DNA from: Actinomycetota bacterium
GTDB lineage: Bacteria; Actinomycetota; Actinomycetes; Streptosporangiales; Streptosporangiaceae
Assembly: GCA_003164955.1 (NCBI GenBank)
Contig: PLRW01000247.1
Location: forward strand, 1-62,746
DNA length: 62,746 nucleotides
Reading direction: 5' to 3'
Shown here: positions 54,362 to 62,727 of the stretch, in pieces
Numbering within the stretch: position 1 is the first letter of the stretch
Layout: the number at the start of each line of letters is the position of its first letter
Made by a program: the position numbers and the translations under genes
Notes under the pieces: model-generated
Databases searched by the model: none
The model's input: the letters and a program-made list of their open reading frames with translations, nothing else
What the model was told of the DNA's origin: nothing

Positions 54362-55453
54362 ATGACGGACGTCGAACTTCCGTCCTCGGATAAGGCGCGC
54401 GTCAGCGCCGCGGTCGCGCTCGGCTGGCAGGTCGCCAAGCTCTATCACTCCCCCGTCCACCAGGGCCCCGTCGCGGACCCGCGGCAGGACGGACGGCTGC
54501 CGGGATTTTCCGGCTTCTCCGCTGCCACCCACTCGAAATGGCTGGGTGAGCAGATCGCCGCGACCGCGGCCCGGCTCGTTACGGCCCCGCCGCCGGCTCT
54601 CCTCCGCGCGCTGGACGTTGTTCTCGGCTGCCTGGGCACGGAGAGCCGGGACCGTGACGCCATCCTCGGTGCCGTCTTCACCCTGCACTGCCGGCTGCTC
54701 GAGGCGCTGACCGTTACGGATTTCCGGCTCGGGAAGGCGTATGGGCTCGGCCGCGCGCTCGCGGAAACGACGCTGGTCCCGGCGGCCTCCGCGGCGGATG
54801 ACGTGGAAGGGGATTTCCGTGAGCTGCTGAGTGCCGGGCGGATCGGCACGATCAAGGACTGGCTCGTCGAGCTGAAGACCCTGCTGCCCGAGCACGCCGC
54901 CTACGCCCTGAGCCGTGGCCTGGACGACTGGCGTGACTGGGCCGCCGCGCCGCCCGCGCCCACGGACTGGCGGAACGCCCAGACTGCGATGCGGATGCAG
55001 GGTTACCTGTGGCGCGGGCTGATCACCGGCGAGAAGGCCGCGGTCGACATGCTGAGCCTGTCCGGCTACCTGGCCGCCGCCCGGCAGGTCGCCCGGCGCG
55101 CGTGGTGGCTGATCCTGCTCACCGTGGGCGCCGCCGTCGCCGTGGTCGTCGCCATGGTCCTGCTGCACGGCATTTCGCCGACGACCCGGCTGATCGCCGC
55201 CCTGGCCTGGCTGGGCGGCACGCTCTTCGCGGGCCTGAAAGCCTCGGGGGCGCTGCTCGGATCGGCGGTCAAGGGTGCCGAGGGGTGGCTGTGGCAGACC
55301 GAACTGGACGAGTCCGTGGCCCAGGCCGCGACCCGGCTGCCGGCTCCGGCCCGGCATCGCCGGATCACCGGCACCTCGGCCGGCGCCATGACACTCAGCG
55401 AGCATGCACCGCCGGCCGCGACGGAGATGCCCGCCGCTACTTCAGGACGTTGA
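54362..55453 (+). CDS. Membrane protein of unknown function with C-terminal helix pair
   Basis: This 363-residue protein has a mostly helical cytoplasmic part (about 1-235) and two hydrophobic helices (about 246-270 and 275-295), then a short tail. The N-terminal part contains VALGWQVAKLYHSPV and WLGEQIAATAARLV. I recognise no family or catalytic motif. It diverges from the LigD-like gene by about 140 bases, and its last 17 bases overlap the end of the convergent ureohydrolase-membrane gene. Confidence 0.65.
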   Translation: MTDVELPSSDKARVSAAVALGWQVAKLYHSPVHQGPVADPRQDGRLPGFSGFSAATHSKWLGEQIAATAARLVTAPPPALLRALDVVLGCLGTESRDRDAILGAVFTLHCRLLEALTVTDFRLGKAYGLGRALAETTLVPAASAADDVEGDFRELLSAGRIGTIKDWLVELKTLLPEHAAYALSRGLDDWRDWAAAPPAPTDWRNAQTAMRMQGYLWRGLITGEKAAVDMLSLSGYLAAARQVARRAWWLILLTVGAAVAVVVAMVLLHGISPTTRLIAALAWLGGTLFAGLKASGALLGSAVKGAEGWLWQTELDESVAQAATRLPAPARHRRITGTSAGAMTLSEHAPPAATEMPAATSGR

Positions 55454-57314
55454 CCGCGCGCGAGATGACCAGGGCGACGGTCACGATCGACACGCCGGCC
55501 TGCAGCGCCATGGCGCCCTTGGCCCACCGGGACAGCGGCATGACGTCGGTGGGGCTGAAGGCGGTGGCGTTCGTGAACGCCGTGTACAGGTAGTCGCCGA
55601 ACGCGGGTTCCCAGTCGGCCGGGGCCAGATCGGGGCTGGTCATCTGGGGGAACAGGAAGTCCGGGAATGCGTGGGTGGCGTGGGCGCGGGCGACCGGGCC
55701 GCCGCGGTCGAATTCCCAGTACCACATGCCGAAGACGATCACGTTCGTCAGCCAGATGACCGCGCCGGAGCTCAGCAGCGGCCCGGCGGTATTCCCCTGG
55801 GTCCCCTGCACCAGCTCGGTCACCAGCCGGGCGGCCGACCAGGCGTTGGCCAGGCTGATGAGCCCGGTCACGGCGAGGGCCAGCCACCGCAGCGCCGCGG
55901 ACTCCCGGTCGATCCGGCGGGGGTTCAGCGCCGCCAGGAGGAGCACCATCGCGGCCTCCAGCACGGGCAGCAGCCAGGTCGGCCGGACCAGCACGAGCCG
56001 GCCGGGCAGCGGCAGTTGCAGGGCGATCGCGGCCGCGGCCGCGACGGCCACGTGCCAGCGGGGCTCACCCTGGGTGGCGCGCCGCCAGGCCGGCACGATC
56101 GCGCGGCGGAACGCCGGGGCCACGGCCCGGTCCCCGGCGGACGCGAGCCGTTCCAGTTCCGCCATGCGGTGATGGAGCGCGCGGATTCCTTCGAGCACGG
56201 GCTCGTACCCGTCGCTACGGCCTGCGGGGCGCTCATTGTGGCCGGCTGAGTCCCGCGGAGCGCCCGGGTCCGGCTCGCTGCTATCTGGCATGCCACCAGT
56301 GTGGCGCGTGGCGCCGGCCAAGCCGGCTAACCGGGCCCTGGCCCGGCGGGCCTTCCAGCCCGGCTGGTCGCAGATGAACGCAAGGAACTCCACCACCGTG
56401 TGGGCCGCCAGGTACGACGTGACACCGGTGCCCACGTCCAGCATCGGGTTGACCTCCACGAGATCGAAACCGATGACGTCGGTGTGCCCAGCCAGCGCGA
56501 TCAGGGTGTCCCGGAGCTCCGCGTAGGTCATCCCCTCCGGCTCGGCGGATACGCAGCCGGGGACCAGGGGCATGTCGAGGACGTCGATGTCGATGCTCAC
56601 GTAGCAGCGCGCCCCGGACGGCAGCCCGGCGAGCACGCCGGCCGGCCCGTCACGGCGGAAGTCCCGCATGGTGACCACGCGGTTCCCGTCCCGCAGCGAG
56701 TCCTCGAGCATGACCTCCGTGCTGCGCAGGCTCCGGATGCCCGCCTGCGTGATGCCCTGCACGTAGTCCATCTGCCGGATGTGCCGGAACGCATGCGCGT
56801 TGGTGTATTCGAGCCCGTGCACGAACGGCATGTAGTCCAGGTGGGCGTCGAAATGCACCACGTAGAGCGGACCGGTGCCGCCGAACCCCCGGACGACGGG
56901 AAACGTGATGGCGTGGTCGCCGCCGAGGATGACCGGCATCGCCCCTCGCTGCAGCACGCCCGCCACGGTCCGGGTGATGTTCTGGAACGAGCCGACGACG
57001 TTGGTGGGCAGGATGTCGGCGTCCCCCACGTCCGCGATCCGCGACTGCGCCATTTCCGGTTCCAGGAAGCGGCGCCGTTCCTGCGGGTCATACACGCCCG
57101 GCACGTCGCCGGCGAAGCGCAGCGAGTGCTCACGGATTGAGCGGGGCGCGAAGCGCGAGCCCGGCATGAACGGGGATCCCTCATCGGTGGGCACGCCGAC
57201 CACCGCGATGTCCGCGTCGAGCCGGGCCAGGTCCGCGCACACGGGGGCGCGGAGAAAGGACGGGATGCCGGCGAACGGCATGCTCGGCGGCGGCGGGCTT
57301 GTCTGATCCGGCAT
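55437..57314 (-). CDS. Ureohydrolase (agmatinase-like) fused in frame to a four-helix membrane domain
   Basis: This 625-residue frame joins two proteins that are normally separate. Residues 20-320 are an arginase/agmatinase-family ureohydrolase with the Mn-binding motifs GGDHA (131-135), DAHLD (156-160) and DIDVLD (242-247). After about 20 low-similarity residues (KARRARARLAGLAGATRHTG) comes a domain (about 342-625) with a short coiled segment, four helices, and FGMWYWEFDRGGP and DYLYTAFTNATAFSPTDVMPLSRWAK, the sequence of a standalone actinobacterial membrane protein with an ion-channel-like signature. An internal ATG at 56291 could start it, but it has no ribosome site. No stop separates the halves, so it is a genuine fusion or the result of a lost stop codon. 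Confidence 0.75.
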   Translation of the reverse strand: MPDQTSPPPPSMPFAGIPSFLRAPVCADLARLDADIAVVGVPTDEGSPFMPGSRFAPRSIREHSLRFAGDVPGVYDPQERRRFLEPEMAQSRIADVGDADILPTNVVGSFQNITRTVAGVLQRGAMPVILGGDHAITFPVVRGFGGTGPLYVVHFDAHLDYMPFVHGLEYTNAHAFRHIRQMDYVQGITQAGIRSLRSTEVMLEDSLRDGNRVVTMRDFRRDGPAGVLAGLPSGARCYVSIDIDVLDMPLVPGCVSAEPEGMTYAELRDTLIALAGHTDVIGFDLVEVNPMLDVGTGVTSYLAAHTVVEFLAFICDQPGWKARRARARLAGLAGATRHTGGMPDSSEPDPGAPRDSAGHNERPAGRSDGYEPVLEGIRALHHRMAELERLASAGDRAVAPAFRRAIVPAWRRATQGEPRWHVAVAAAAAIALQLPLPGRLVLVRPTWLLPVLEAAMVLLLAALNPRRIDRESAALRWLALAVTGLISLANAWSAARLVTELVQGTQGNTAGPLLSSGAVIWLTNVIVFGMWYWEFDRGGPVARAHATHAFPDFLFPQMTSPDLAPADWEPAFGDYLYTAFTNATAFSPTDVMPLSRWAKGAMALQAGVSIVTVALVISRAVNVLK

Positions 57315-57315
57315 G

Positions 57316-58344
57316 TCAGGCCGCGACCTCCAGCCCGAAGAAGCGCGTCGCGGTGCCGCCCAGGATGGCGGCACGCTCCGCGGGCCCCAGCCCCGGTAGT
57401 CCCGCCACCCGGTCGGCGGTCCGCGCCGGGTCGTACCAGGGGAAGTCCGAGCCGAGCATGACCCGGTCGGCGCCGACGTGGCGGATCAGGCCGGCCAGCT
57501 CGGCGGCGGACGGAGCGTTCGGGGCACCCGCCCATTCGATGATTTCGGACAGGTCGAACACGACCTGCGGAAAGCTGTCGGCCAGCTCGGCCGTCTCCGG
57601 CCAGCTCGCCCCGCCGAGGTGCGCCAGGACCAGGCGCAGCCGCGGCCACTGCCGGAGCACCGGCGCGAACTCGGCCGGCATCGCCGAGGCGCCGCCCCGA
57701 TGGCCCGGCCCCGAGTGAGAGAGCACGACCAAGCCGGCGTCACAGCACAGGTCGTAGATGGGGAACAGCCGGGGGTCGGCCGGTGAGAAGACCTGCGAGA
57801 CCGGATGCAGCTTCACCCCGCGGACACCTGCGCCCGCCAGCTCAGCCAGGTGCGCGACCATCTCATCCGGGCTCGCGATGGTCGGATCGATGCTGATCAG
57901 CACCTCGATGAGCGGATTGGCGCGGGCGACGGCGGCGACCCAGCGGTTGGAGGCTCGCATCGCCTCCGCGGCAGCCCGCATCGCCTCCGCGGCAGCCGGG
58001 CCCGCCGGGACCGCCGGCCTGAGGGCGCAGGGCGCAGCAGCCGGGCCGGCCGGGGCCGGGCCCAGGTCCGGCCGGCCCGCGCCCGGGGCGCCGGAGAACG
58101 CCAGCCGCGTCATCGCTTCCGCCTGCGCGAGCGCCGTGTCGAAGAGATGGACGACGATGGCCCGGTCAAAACCGGCCTGGCGGTAGAGCGCCATCAGGTC
58201 GGTGAGGTCACCGGTGGACGCCGAAAATTCGATCCCCGGATCATCGCCATACTCCCAGATGACGTACCGGTCTTTGGCCTGCTGCCCGGAACGGGCGTCC
58301 GGATAGAGATGAACGTGGACGTCGACGAGCGGATCTGCAGCCAC
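57316..58344 (-). CDS. Amidohydrolase family protein (COG2159-type)
   Basis: This 342-residue cytoplasmic enzyme has the metal-dependent TIM-barrel fold: DVHVHLYPD near residue 8, GVKLHPVSQ near 175, SHSGPGH near 209, and the late Asp in LGSDFPWYDP near 299. Such proteins include decarboxylases and hydratases of aromatic breakdown. A low-complexity Ala/Pro-rich insert (about 88-125) is atypical. GTG 58344 follows GGGAGGGG. The ureohydrolase-membrane gene begins one base after its stop. Its divergent region holds the GATTG-YCAACAATTT site, so it may belong to the aromatic regulon. Confidence 0.82.
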   Translation of the reverse strand: MAADPLVDVHVHLYPDARSGQQAKDRYVIWEYGDDPGIEFSASTGDLTDLMALYRQAGFDRAIVVHLFDTALAQAEAMTRLAFSGAPGAGRPDLGPAPAGPAAAPCALRPAVPAGPAAAEAMRAAAEAMRASNRWVAAVARANPLIEVLISIDPTIASPDEMVAHLAELAGAGVRGVKLHPVSQVFSPADPRLFPIYDLCCDAGLVVLSHSGPGHRGGASAMPAEFAPVLRQWPRLRLVLAHLGGASWPETAELADSFPQVVFDLSEIIEWAGAPNAPSAAELAGLIRHVGADRVMLGSDFPWYDPARTADRVAGLPGLGPAERAAILGGTATRFFGLEVAA

Positions 58345-58522
58345 GGCCCCTCCCGATCTGGATTCCCTGTCACCTCAGCGGCCGTTTGTTTCGTAGTCCT
58401 TGTCACTGCGTTTCCCAGCCGTAAATCGCGGCGGTCAGAGGCGGCCACCGTGTTCGCAAAGCGCAGGGCGATCGTGATTCGGACGGACATGAGCGGGTAT
58501 GGGTCTCACCATTGCCGGGACA

Positions 58523-58540
58523 GATTGCCAACAATTTTGT
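58523..58540. promoter_or_regulatory. GntR-type operator copy 1
   Basis: GATTGCCAACAATTTTGT occurs in the region between the divergent amidohydrolase gene and the MFS remnant. It matches the site at 59443-59460 over GATTG-Y-CAACAATTT. Inverted CCAACA and TGTTGG arms with a four-base centre are visible (58528-58543). The rest of 58345-58674 is AT-richer promoter-like sequence without a gene. Confidence 0.55.
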
Positions 58541-58674
58541 TGGTAATACTTGCGACAATCGCCGCGCCGGCTTACGGTGACAGCTCAGCCACGGCGGCTC
58601 GCGTCGCAGGGCCCGGTCACGGCATCTCCTGCCCGGCGCGGCACGCCGAGGACATGCGAGCAAAGGAGCCAGTC

Positions 58675-59179
58675 ATGGCAGGGACCGGAAAACGGCCCTG
58701 GCCGAGCCGACCACGGGAACTTGACGAACCGGACGACCCCGCGGGCCCCAGCGCCGACCTCTGGACAGCCCTCGGTGCGACAGCCCACGGCGAGACGGCC
58801 TCTGATCAGGCGCGGGCGGGCCGGCTGGTGGCCCGGCTGGACCGCGACCCTGGGCCACAACATCGGCTAGGCGTTCGCCGGCTCATTCGTGGTGTTCTTC
58901 GGCTTCAATTGCCTGGGTCCGCCGACGTTCACGCTGACCGCGGAGTGCTTCCCGACCCGGATCAGGTCGGCGGGATTCGGCCTGGTGGACGGGCTGGCTG
59001 TGTCGGGCGGCGCGGTCGGAGTGCTGGCTATCGCGCCGCTCGCGCCGAAGCTGAGCTCGCTGCAAGCGCTGCTGCTGATCTCGAGTTTCCTCGTCCTCGC
59101 GGCCATCCTGGCGCGGTTCACGCCGCACGCGCGCAACCGGGCCCTGGAGGACCGCCGTGAGAATGATCTGACCGGCTGA
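58675..59179 (+). pseudogene. Deleted MFS transporter
   Basis: An ATG behind AAAGGAG starts a typical transporter N-terminus (MAGTGKRPWPSRPRELDEPD ... RLVARLDRDP, to about 58850). The frame then jumps: GHNIG is followed by TAG (58870-58872), and after it AFAGSFVVFFGFNCLGPPTF ... TAECFPTRIRSAGFGLVDGL continues as the last helices of a major-facilitator metabolite transporter up to a TGA at 59179. The middle of about 350 residues is missing, so the gene is not functional. Confidence 0.7.
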
Positions 59180-59225
59180 GGCAGACCGGATGATCGGGCA
59201 GGCCGGACGATGAGGGAGGCAGGAG

Positions 59226-59442
59226 ATGAACTCGGCACCACACGACACGCACGCGCGATGCGTCGCAGTCCTGGGCCTGGGCGAGGCGGGCTCGATTTTC
59301 GCCGCGGGGCTCGCGGCGGGCGGCGCCGGTGTCCGCGGGTTCGATCCGGCCGACGTGGGGGTGCCGCCGGGCGTGACCCGGCGTCCCGGACATGTCGGCC
59401 GCGGTGCCCAGCGCCACGGCGACGGCGCAGAATGTACCGTGA
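59226..59442 (+). pseudogene. Remnant of an NAD-binding 3-hydroxyisobutyrate-dehydrogenase-type gene
   Basis: An ATG after GGCAGGAG begins MNSAPHDTHARCVAVLGLGE followed by AGSIFAAGLAAGG, the Rossmann start of this dehydrogenase family. After about 55 residues the similarity shifts frame near 59385; the alternative frame reads DMSAAVPSATATAQNVP and ends at TGA (59440-59442). The remaining 200 or more residues are absent. The gene has lost its body and now ends at the GntR operator. Confidence 0.55.
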
Positions 59443-59460
59443 GATTGTCAACAATTTGAC
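59443..59460. promoter_or_regulatory. GntR-type operator copy 2, upstream of the regulator gene
   Basis: GATTGTCAACAATTTGAC contains the perfect inverted repeat GTCAA-CAAT-TTGAC (59447-59460), a typical FadR-subfamily operator form. It ends 22 bases before the regulator start, as expected for autorepression. Confidence 0.65.
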
Positions 59461-59482
59461 TCACAATCTGGGGGTCACGGTC

Positions 59483-60166
59483 ATGGCGGGCACACCGGGC
59501 GCCGCGGAAGCGGCGCACGCACCACGCGAAGGCGATCCGGCCCGGCTGTTCGTCATCGAGTACCTGCGCGGCGCGATCATGAACGCGGACATGGTGCCCG
59601 GCCAGCGGCTCGTCGAGGCGGAACTGGCCGAACTGCTGGGCGTCACGCGCGCCGGCGTCCGGGCCGCGCTCTTCGACCTGTCCACGGATGGGCTGGTGGA
59701 GCGCATCCCCAACCGGGGCGCCCGGGTGCGGACCGTGTCGGTCGCGGAGGCCATCGCGATCACCGAGTGCCGCATGGTGCTCGAAGGACTGTGCGCGGCG
59801 AAGGCCGCCGAGACGGCGACCGGCGCGCAGATCGAGCAGCTGACCACGATGGGAGAGCGGATGTCCCAGGCGGTCGCCGAAGGCGAGCCGCTGAAGTACT
59901 CGGCCCTCAACCGCGAACTGCACCTGCTCGTGCACGAGATCTCGGGCCAGGCGGTGGCGGCTGGCCTCCTCCAGCGGCTCAACGCCCAGATCGTGCGGCA
60001 TCAGTTCCAGCTGTCGCTGCGGCCGGGGCGAACCCACGTCTCGCTGCCGGAGCACCTGGCCATCATCGGGGCGATCGCGGCCCGTAACCCGGCTGCCGCC
60101 GAAGCCGCCGCCCGGCGGCACCTGCACAGCGTGATTACCGCGCTGCGGGAAACGGACGTCGCATGA
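59483..60166 (+). CDS. GntR-family (FadR/FCD subgroup) transcriptional regulator
   Basis: This 227-residue DNA-binding protein has a winged helix-turn-helix (about 18-80; LVEAELAELLGVTRAGVRAALFDLSTDGLVERIPNRGARV) and an FCD effector domain (about 90-222) with the metal-binding His pattern seen in ...NRELHLLVHEIS... and ...EHLAIIGAIAARN.... The ATG at 59483 follows a GGGGGT site. It overlaps the tautomerase gene by four bases, so regulator and pathway are co-transcribed. The effector is probably an intermediate of the aromatic pathway encoded downstream. Confidence 0.9.
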   Translation: MAGTPGAAEAAHAPREGDPARLFVIEYLRGAIMNADMVPGQRLVEAELAELLGVTRAGVRAALFDLSTDGLVERIPNRGARVRTVSVAEAIAITECRMVLEGLCAAKAAETATGAQIEQLTTMGERMSQAVAEGEPLKYSALNRELHLLVHEISGQAVAAGLLQRLNAQIVRHQFQLSLRPGRTHVSLPEHLAIIGAIAARNPAAAEAAARRHLHSVITALRETDVA

Positions 60167-61275
60167 CGGCGGCCAGCGCCGGGGTGCGCTGCATGCTGAT
60201 GCGCGGCGGCACGTCCAAGGGCGCGTACTTCCTGGCCGGGGACCTGCCCCAGGATCCGGCGGAGCGTGACGACCTGCTGGTCCGCGTCATGGGCAGCGGG
60301 GACCCGCGGCAGATCGACGGAATCGGCGGCGCGCACCCGCTGACCTCGAAGGTGGCGGTCGTCTCCCGGTCCGCCAGCCCGGACGCCGACCTCGACTACC
60401 TCTTCCTGCAGCTCGGCGTCGAGGAGGCCACGGTCTCCGGCCAGCAGAACTGCGGGAACCTGCTCGCCGGAGTCGGGCCGTTCGCCGTGGAGCGCGGCCT
60501 CATTCCCGGCGGGGCGCGGGAGACCATGGCCCGCATCCGGATGGTCAACTCCGGCAGCCTGGCCACCGCGCGCTTCCCGACCCCCGGCGGCCAGGCGGCC
60601 TACACCGGGAGGACGGCGATCTCCGGAGTGCCCGGCACCGCCGCCGCCGTCGTCCTGGACTTCAGCGATACCGAAGGCTCGGCCACCGGGCATCTGCTGC
60701 CCACCGGCAACCTGCGCGATCATATCGGCGGCACCGAGGTCACCTGCATCGACAACGGGATGCCCGTCGTGCTGGCCCGCGCCGCCGACCTCGGTATCAC
60801 CGGATACGAGCCGTACGACGAGCTAGCCGGCGATGAAGCCCTGCTCGGCCGCGTGCAGGCGCTGCGCACCCAGGCCGGGAAACTCATGGGCCTGGGCGAT
60901 GTGACCGGCGCCTCCGTGCCCAAGACCACTCTGGTGGCGGCGCCACGCGACGGCGGAACGATCTGCACGCGGACCTTCATCCCGGTCCGCCCGCACACGT
61001 CGATCGGCGTACTGGGCGCGGTCAGCGTGGTGACCGCGCTCGCGATCCCCGGCGCGGCCGGTTCGGAGCTCGCGGCCCAGCCGGCCGGAGTCCGCTACGA
61101 CGTCGAGCACGCCAGCGGTCATCTCCAGGTGGAGGCCGAGATCGACACCACCGGGACCATCCCGCGCGTACGGCGCTGCGGCGTGGTCCGAACGGCGCGG
61201 AAACTGTTCGACGGCACCGTCTTCCCGCGCTCAAAGATGAGAACAGGAGGGGCTGATGACATCACTGCGGCATGA
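60163..61275 (+). CDS. PrpF-family protein, probable 4-oxalomesaconate tautomerase
   Basis: This 370-residue cytoplasmic enzyme belongs to the PrpF/methylitaconate isomerase family. RCMLMRGGTSKGAYFLAGDLP at the start and QQNCGNLLAGVGPFA (catalytic Cys near 108) are hallmarks. In gallate or protocatechuate 4,5-cleavage pathways such enzymes convert the keto and enol forms of 4-oxalomesaconate. Location between a GntR regulator and an extradiol dioxygenase supports that role over methylaconitate isomerisation. Its end overlaps the dioxygenase start by 20 bases. Confidence 0.85.
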   Translation: MTAASAGVRCMLMRGGTSKGAYFLAGDLPQDPAERDDLLVRVMGSGDPRQIDGIGGAHPLTSKVAVVSRSASPDADLDYLFLQLGVEEATVSGQQNCGNLLAGVGPFAVERGLIPGGARETMARIRMVNSGSLATARFPTPGGQAAYTGRTAISGVPGTAAAVVLDFSDTEGSATGHLLPTGNLRDHIGGTEVTCIDNGMPVVLARAADLGITGYEPYDELAGDEALLGRVQALRTQAGKLMGLGDVTGASVPKTTLVAAPRDGGTICTRTFIPVRPHTSIGVLGAVSVVTALAIPGAAGSELAAQPAGVRYDVEHASGHLQVEAEIDTTGTIPRVRRCGVVRTARKLFDGTVFPRSKMRTGGADDITAA

Positions 61276-62206
61276 CGTCGCCCACGTCGGGCACGCGGAG
61301 CTGCTCACCCCGGAGCCCGAGCGCAGCCTGTGGTTCTTCGTCCACGTCCTAGGGCTGACCGAGACAGGCCGGGACGGGGACTCGGTTTACCTGCGGACCT
61401 GGGACGACTACGAGCAGTTCAGCCTGAAGCTGACCGCGCACGAGACGTCCGGCATCGCCGCGACGGCGCTGCGCGCGTCCAGCCAGGAAGCGCTGGAACG
61501 GATGGCCAAGGCGGTCGGGCAGACGGGGCTCGGGGGCGGCTGGGTGGACGGTGAGCCCGGGATCGGCCCCACCTACGCGTTCCGCGACCCCGACGGCCAC
61601 GAGATGCGGCTGTACTGGGAAAGCGAGTGGTACCGGGCGCCGCCGGAACTCGCCCCGGCCCTGAAGAACCAGGCCCAGGCGTATCCGGCGCGTGGCGTCG
61701 GCGTGCGGCGACTGGACCACGTCAACTACCTCGCCGCGGACGTGGCGGAGACCACCGACTTCGTGACGGGCCTGCTCGGCGCGCGCGCCACCGAGCAGAT
61801 CGTGATGGACGACGGCAGCGTCGCCGCGCGGTGGCTGCATTTCGCCAGCAAGTCATACGACCTCGTGTACACCGAGGACTGGACGGCCCGGCGAGGACGG
61901 CTGCATCACATCGCGTTCGCCACCGACACCCGCGAGGACATCCTCCGCGCGGCCGACATCTGCCTCGACAGTGGCGTGTTCATCGAAACCGGCCCGCACA
62001 AGCACGCCATCCAGCAGACGTTCTTCCTCTACGTCTACGAGCCGGGCGGGAACCGGATCGAGCTGTGCAACCCGGTGGCCCGGCTGATCTTCGCCCCGGA
62101 CTGGCGGACCATCACGTGGACCGAGGCCGAGCGGGCCAAAGGCCAGGCCTGGGGCCTGAAAACCATCGATTCGTTCCACACGCACGGCACCCCGCCCGTG
62201 GCATGA
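61256..62206 (+). CDS. Extradiol catechol 2,3-dioxygenase (VOC superfamily)
   Basis: This 316-residue cytoplasmic Fe(II) enzyme cleaves a catechol ring next to its hydroxyls. It has two vicinal-oxygen-chelate modules (about 8-125 and 150-300). Iron ligands are H155 (LDHVNY), H217 or H218 (LHHIAF) and E269 (NRIEL), close to H153, H214 and E265 of the classical XylE enzyme. AGGAGG-like sequence precedes the ATG inside the tautomerase gene. The gene is intact although the flanking transporter, dehydrogenase and amine oxidase genes are decayed. Confidence 0.92.
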   Translation: MTSLRHDVAHVGHAELLTPEPERSLWFFVHVLGLTETGRDGDSVYLRTWDDYEQFSLKLTAHETSGIAATALRASSQEALERMAKAVGQTGLGGGWVDGEPGIGPTYAFRDPDGHEMRLYWESEWYRAPPELAPALKNQAQAYPARGVGVRRLDHVNYLAADVAETTDFVTGLLGARATEQIVMDDGSVAARWLHFASKSYDLVYTEDWTARRGRLHHIAFATDTREDILRAADICLDSGVFIETGPHKHAIQQTFFLYVYEPGGNRIELCNPVARLIFAPDWRTITWTEAERAKGQAWGLKTIDSFHTHGTPPVA

Positions 62207-62229
62207 TGGCGGCATCGCTACCATCGGCC

Positions 62230-62726
62230 GCGGGCACCGGAGCCTCACCCTGGTCCAGCGGCAGACTCCGCTGCGCACGGAGGCCGATGGCCGGCAGGAT
62301 TACCGATGGGAAACCCAGCGGTCCTGGAAGATCGTCAGCGAGAGCAGCCGCAACCGGCTCGGCACCCCGACCGGGTACAAGCTGGTGCCGGGGGGCTGCT
62401 TCCCGCCGATGATGGACCCGGCCGCGCCCGTCTTCCGCCGCGCCGAGGTGATCGGCCACACCCTGTGGGTCACGCCCTACGACCCCGCCGAGCGCTGGCC
62501 CTGCGGGGAGTTCTGCAATCAGAGCGAGCGCGACGAAGGCCTCCCGGCCTGGACGGCGCAGAACCGCCCGATCGAGAACACCGACGTCGTGCTGTGGTAC
62601 GTCTTCGGCATTCACCACATCACCCGCCCGGAGGACTGGCCGGTGATGCCCGCCGACACGGTCTCGTTCTGGCTGAAGCCGACCGGCTTCTTCGACCGGA
62701 ACCCCTCCCTGGATGTGGGGTGCTAG
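62230..62726 (+). pseudogene. C-terminal remnant of a copper amine oxidase
   Basis: The frame ending at TAG (62724-62726) reads RTEADGRQDYRWETQRSW, then LGTPTGYKLVPGGCFP, HTLWVTPYDPAERWPCGEFC and IHHITRPEDWPVMPAD, ending FFDRNPSLDV. This matches the last 160 or so residues of primary-amine oxidases (about 650 residues), including the conserved HH-x-x-RPEDWPVMP. The topaquinone Tyr and the first two copper His are not present, and no start codon with a ribosome site occurs in frame. It lies directly after the dioxygenase and is a 3' fragment left by deletion. Confidence 0.7.
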
Positions 62727-62727
62727 C

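Noticed and set aside
54220..55405. Long upstream extension of the LigD-like gene to 55405
   Set aside because: The extra 395 residues are antisense to the membrane protein gene at 54362-55453 and have no similarity to LigD; the start at 54220 gives a normal protein.
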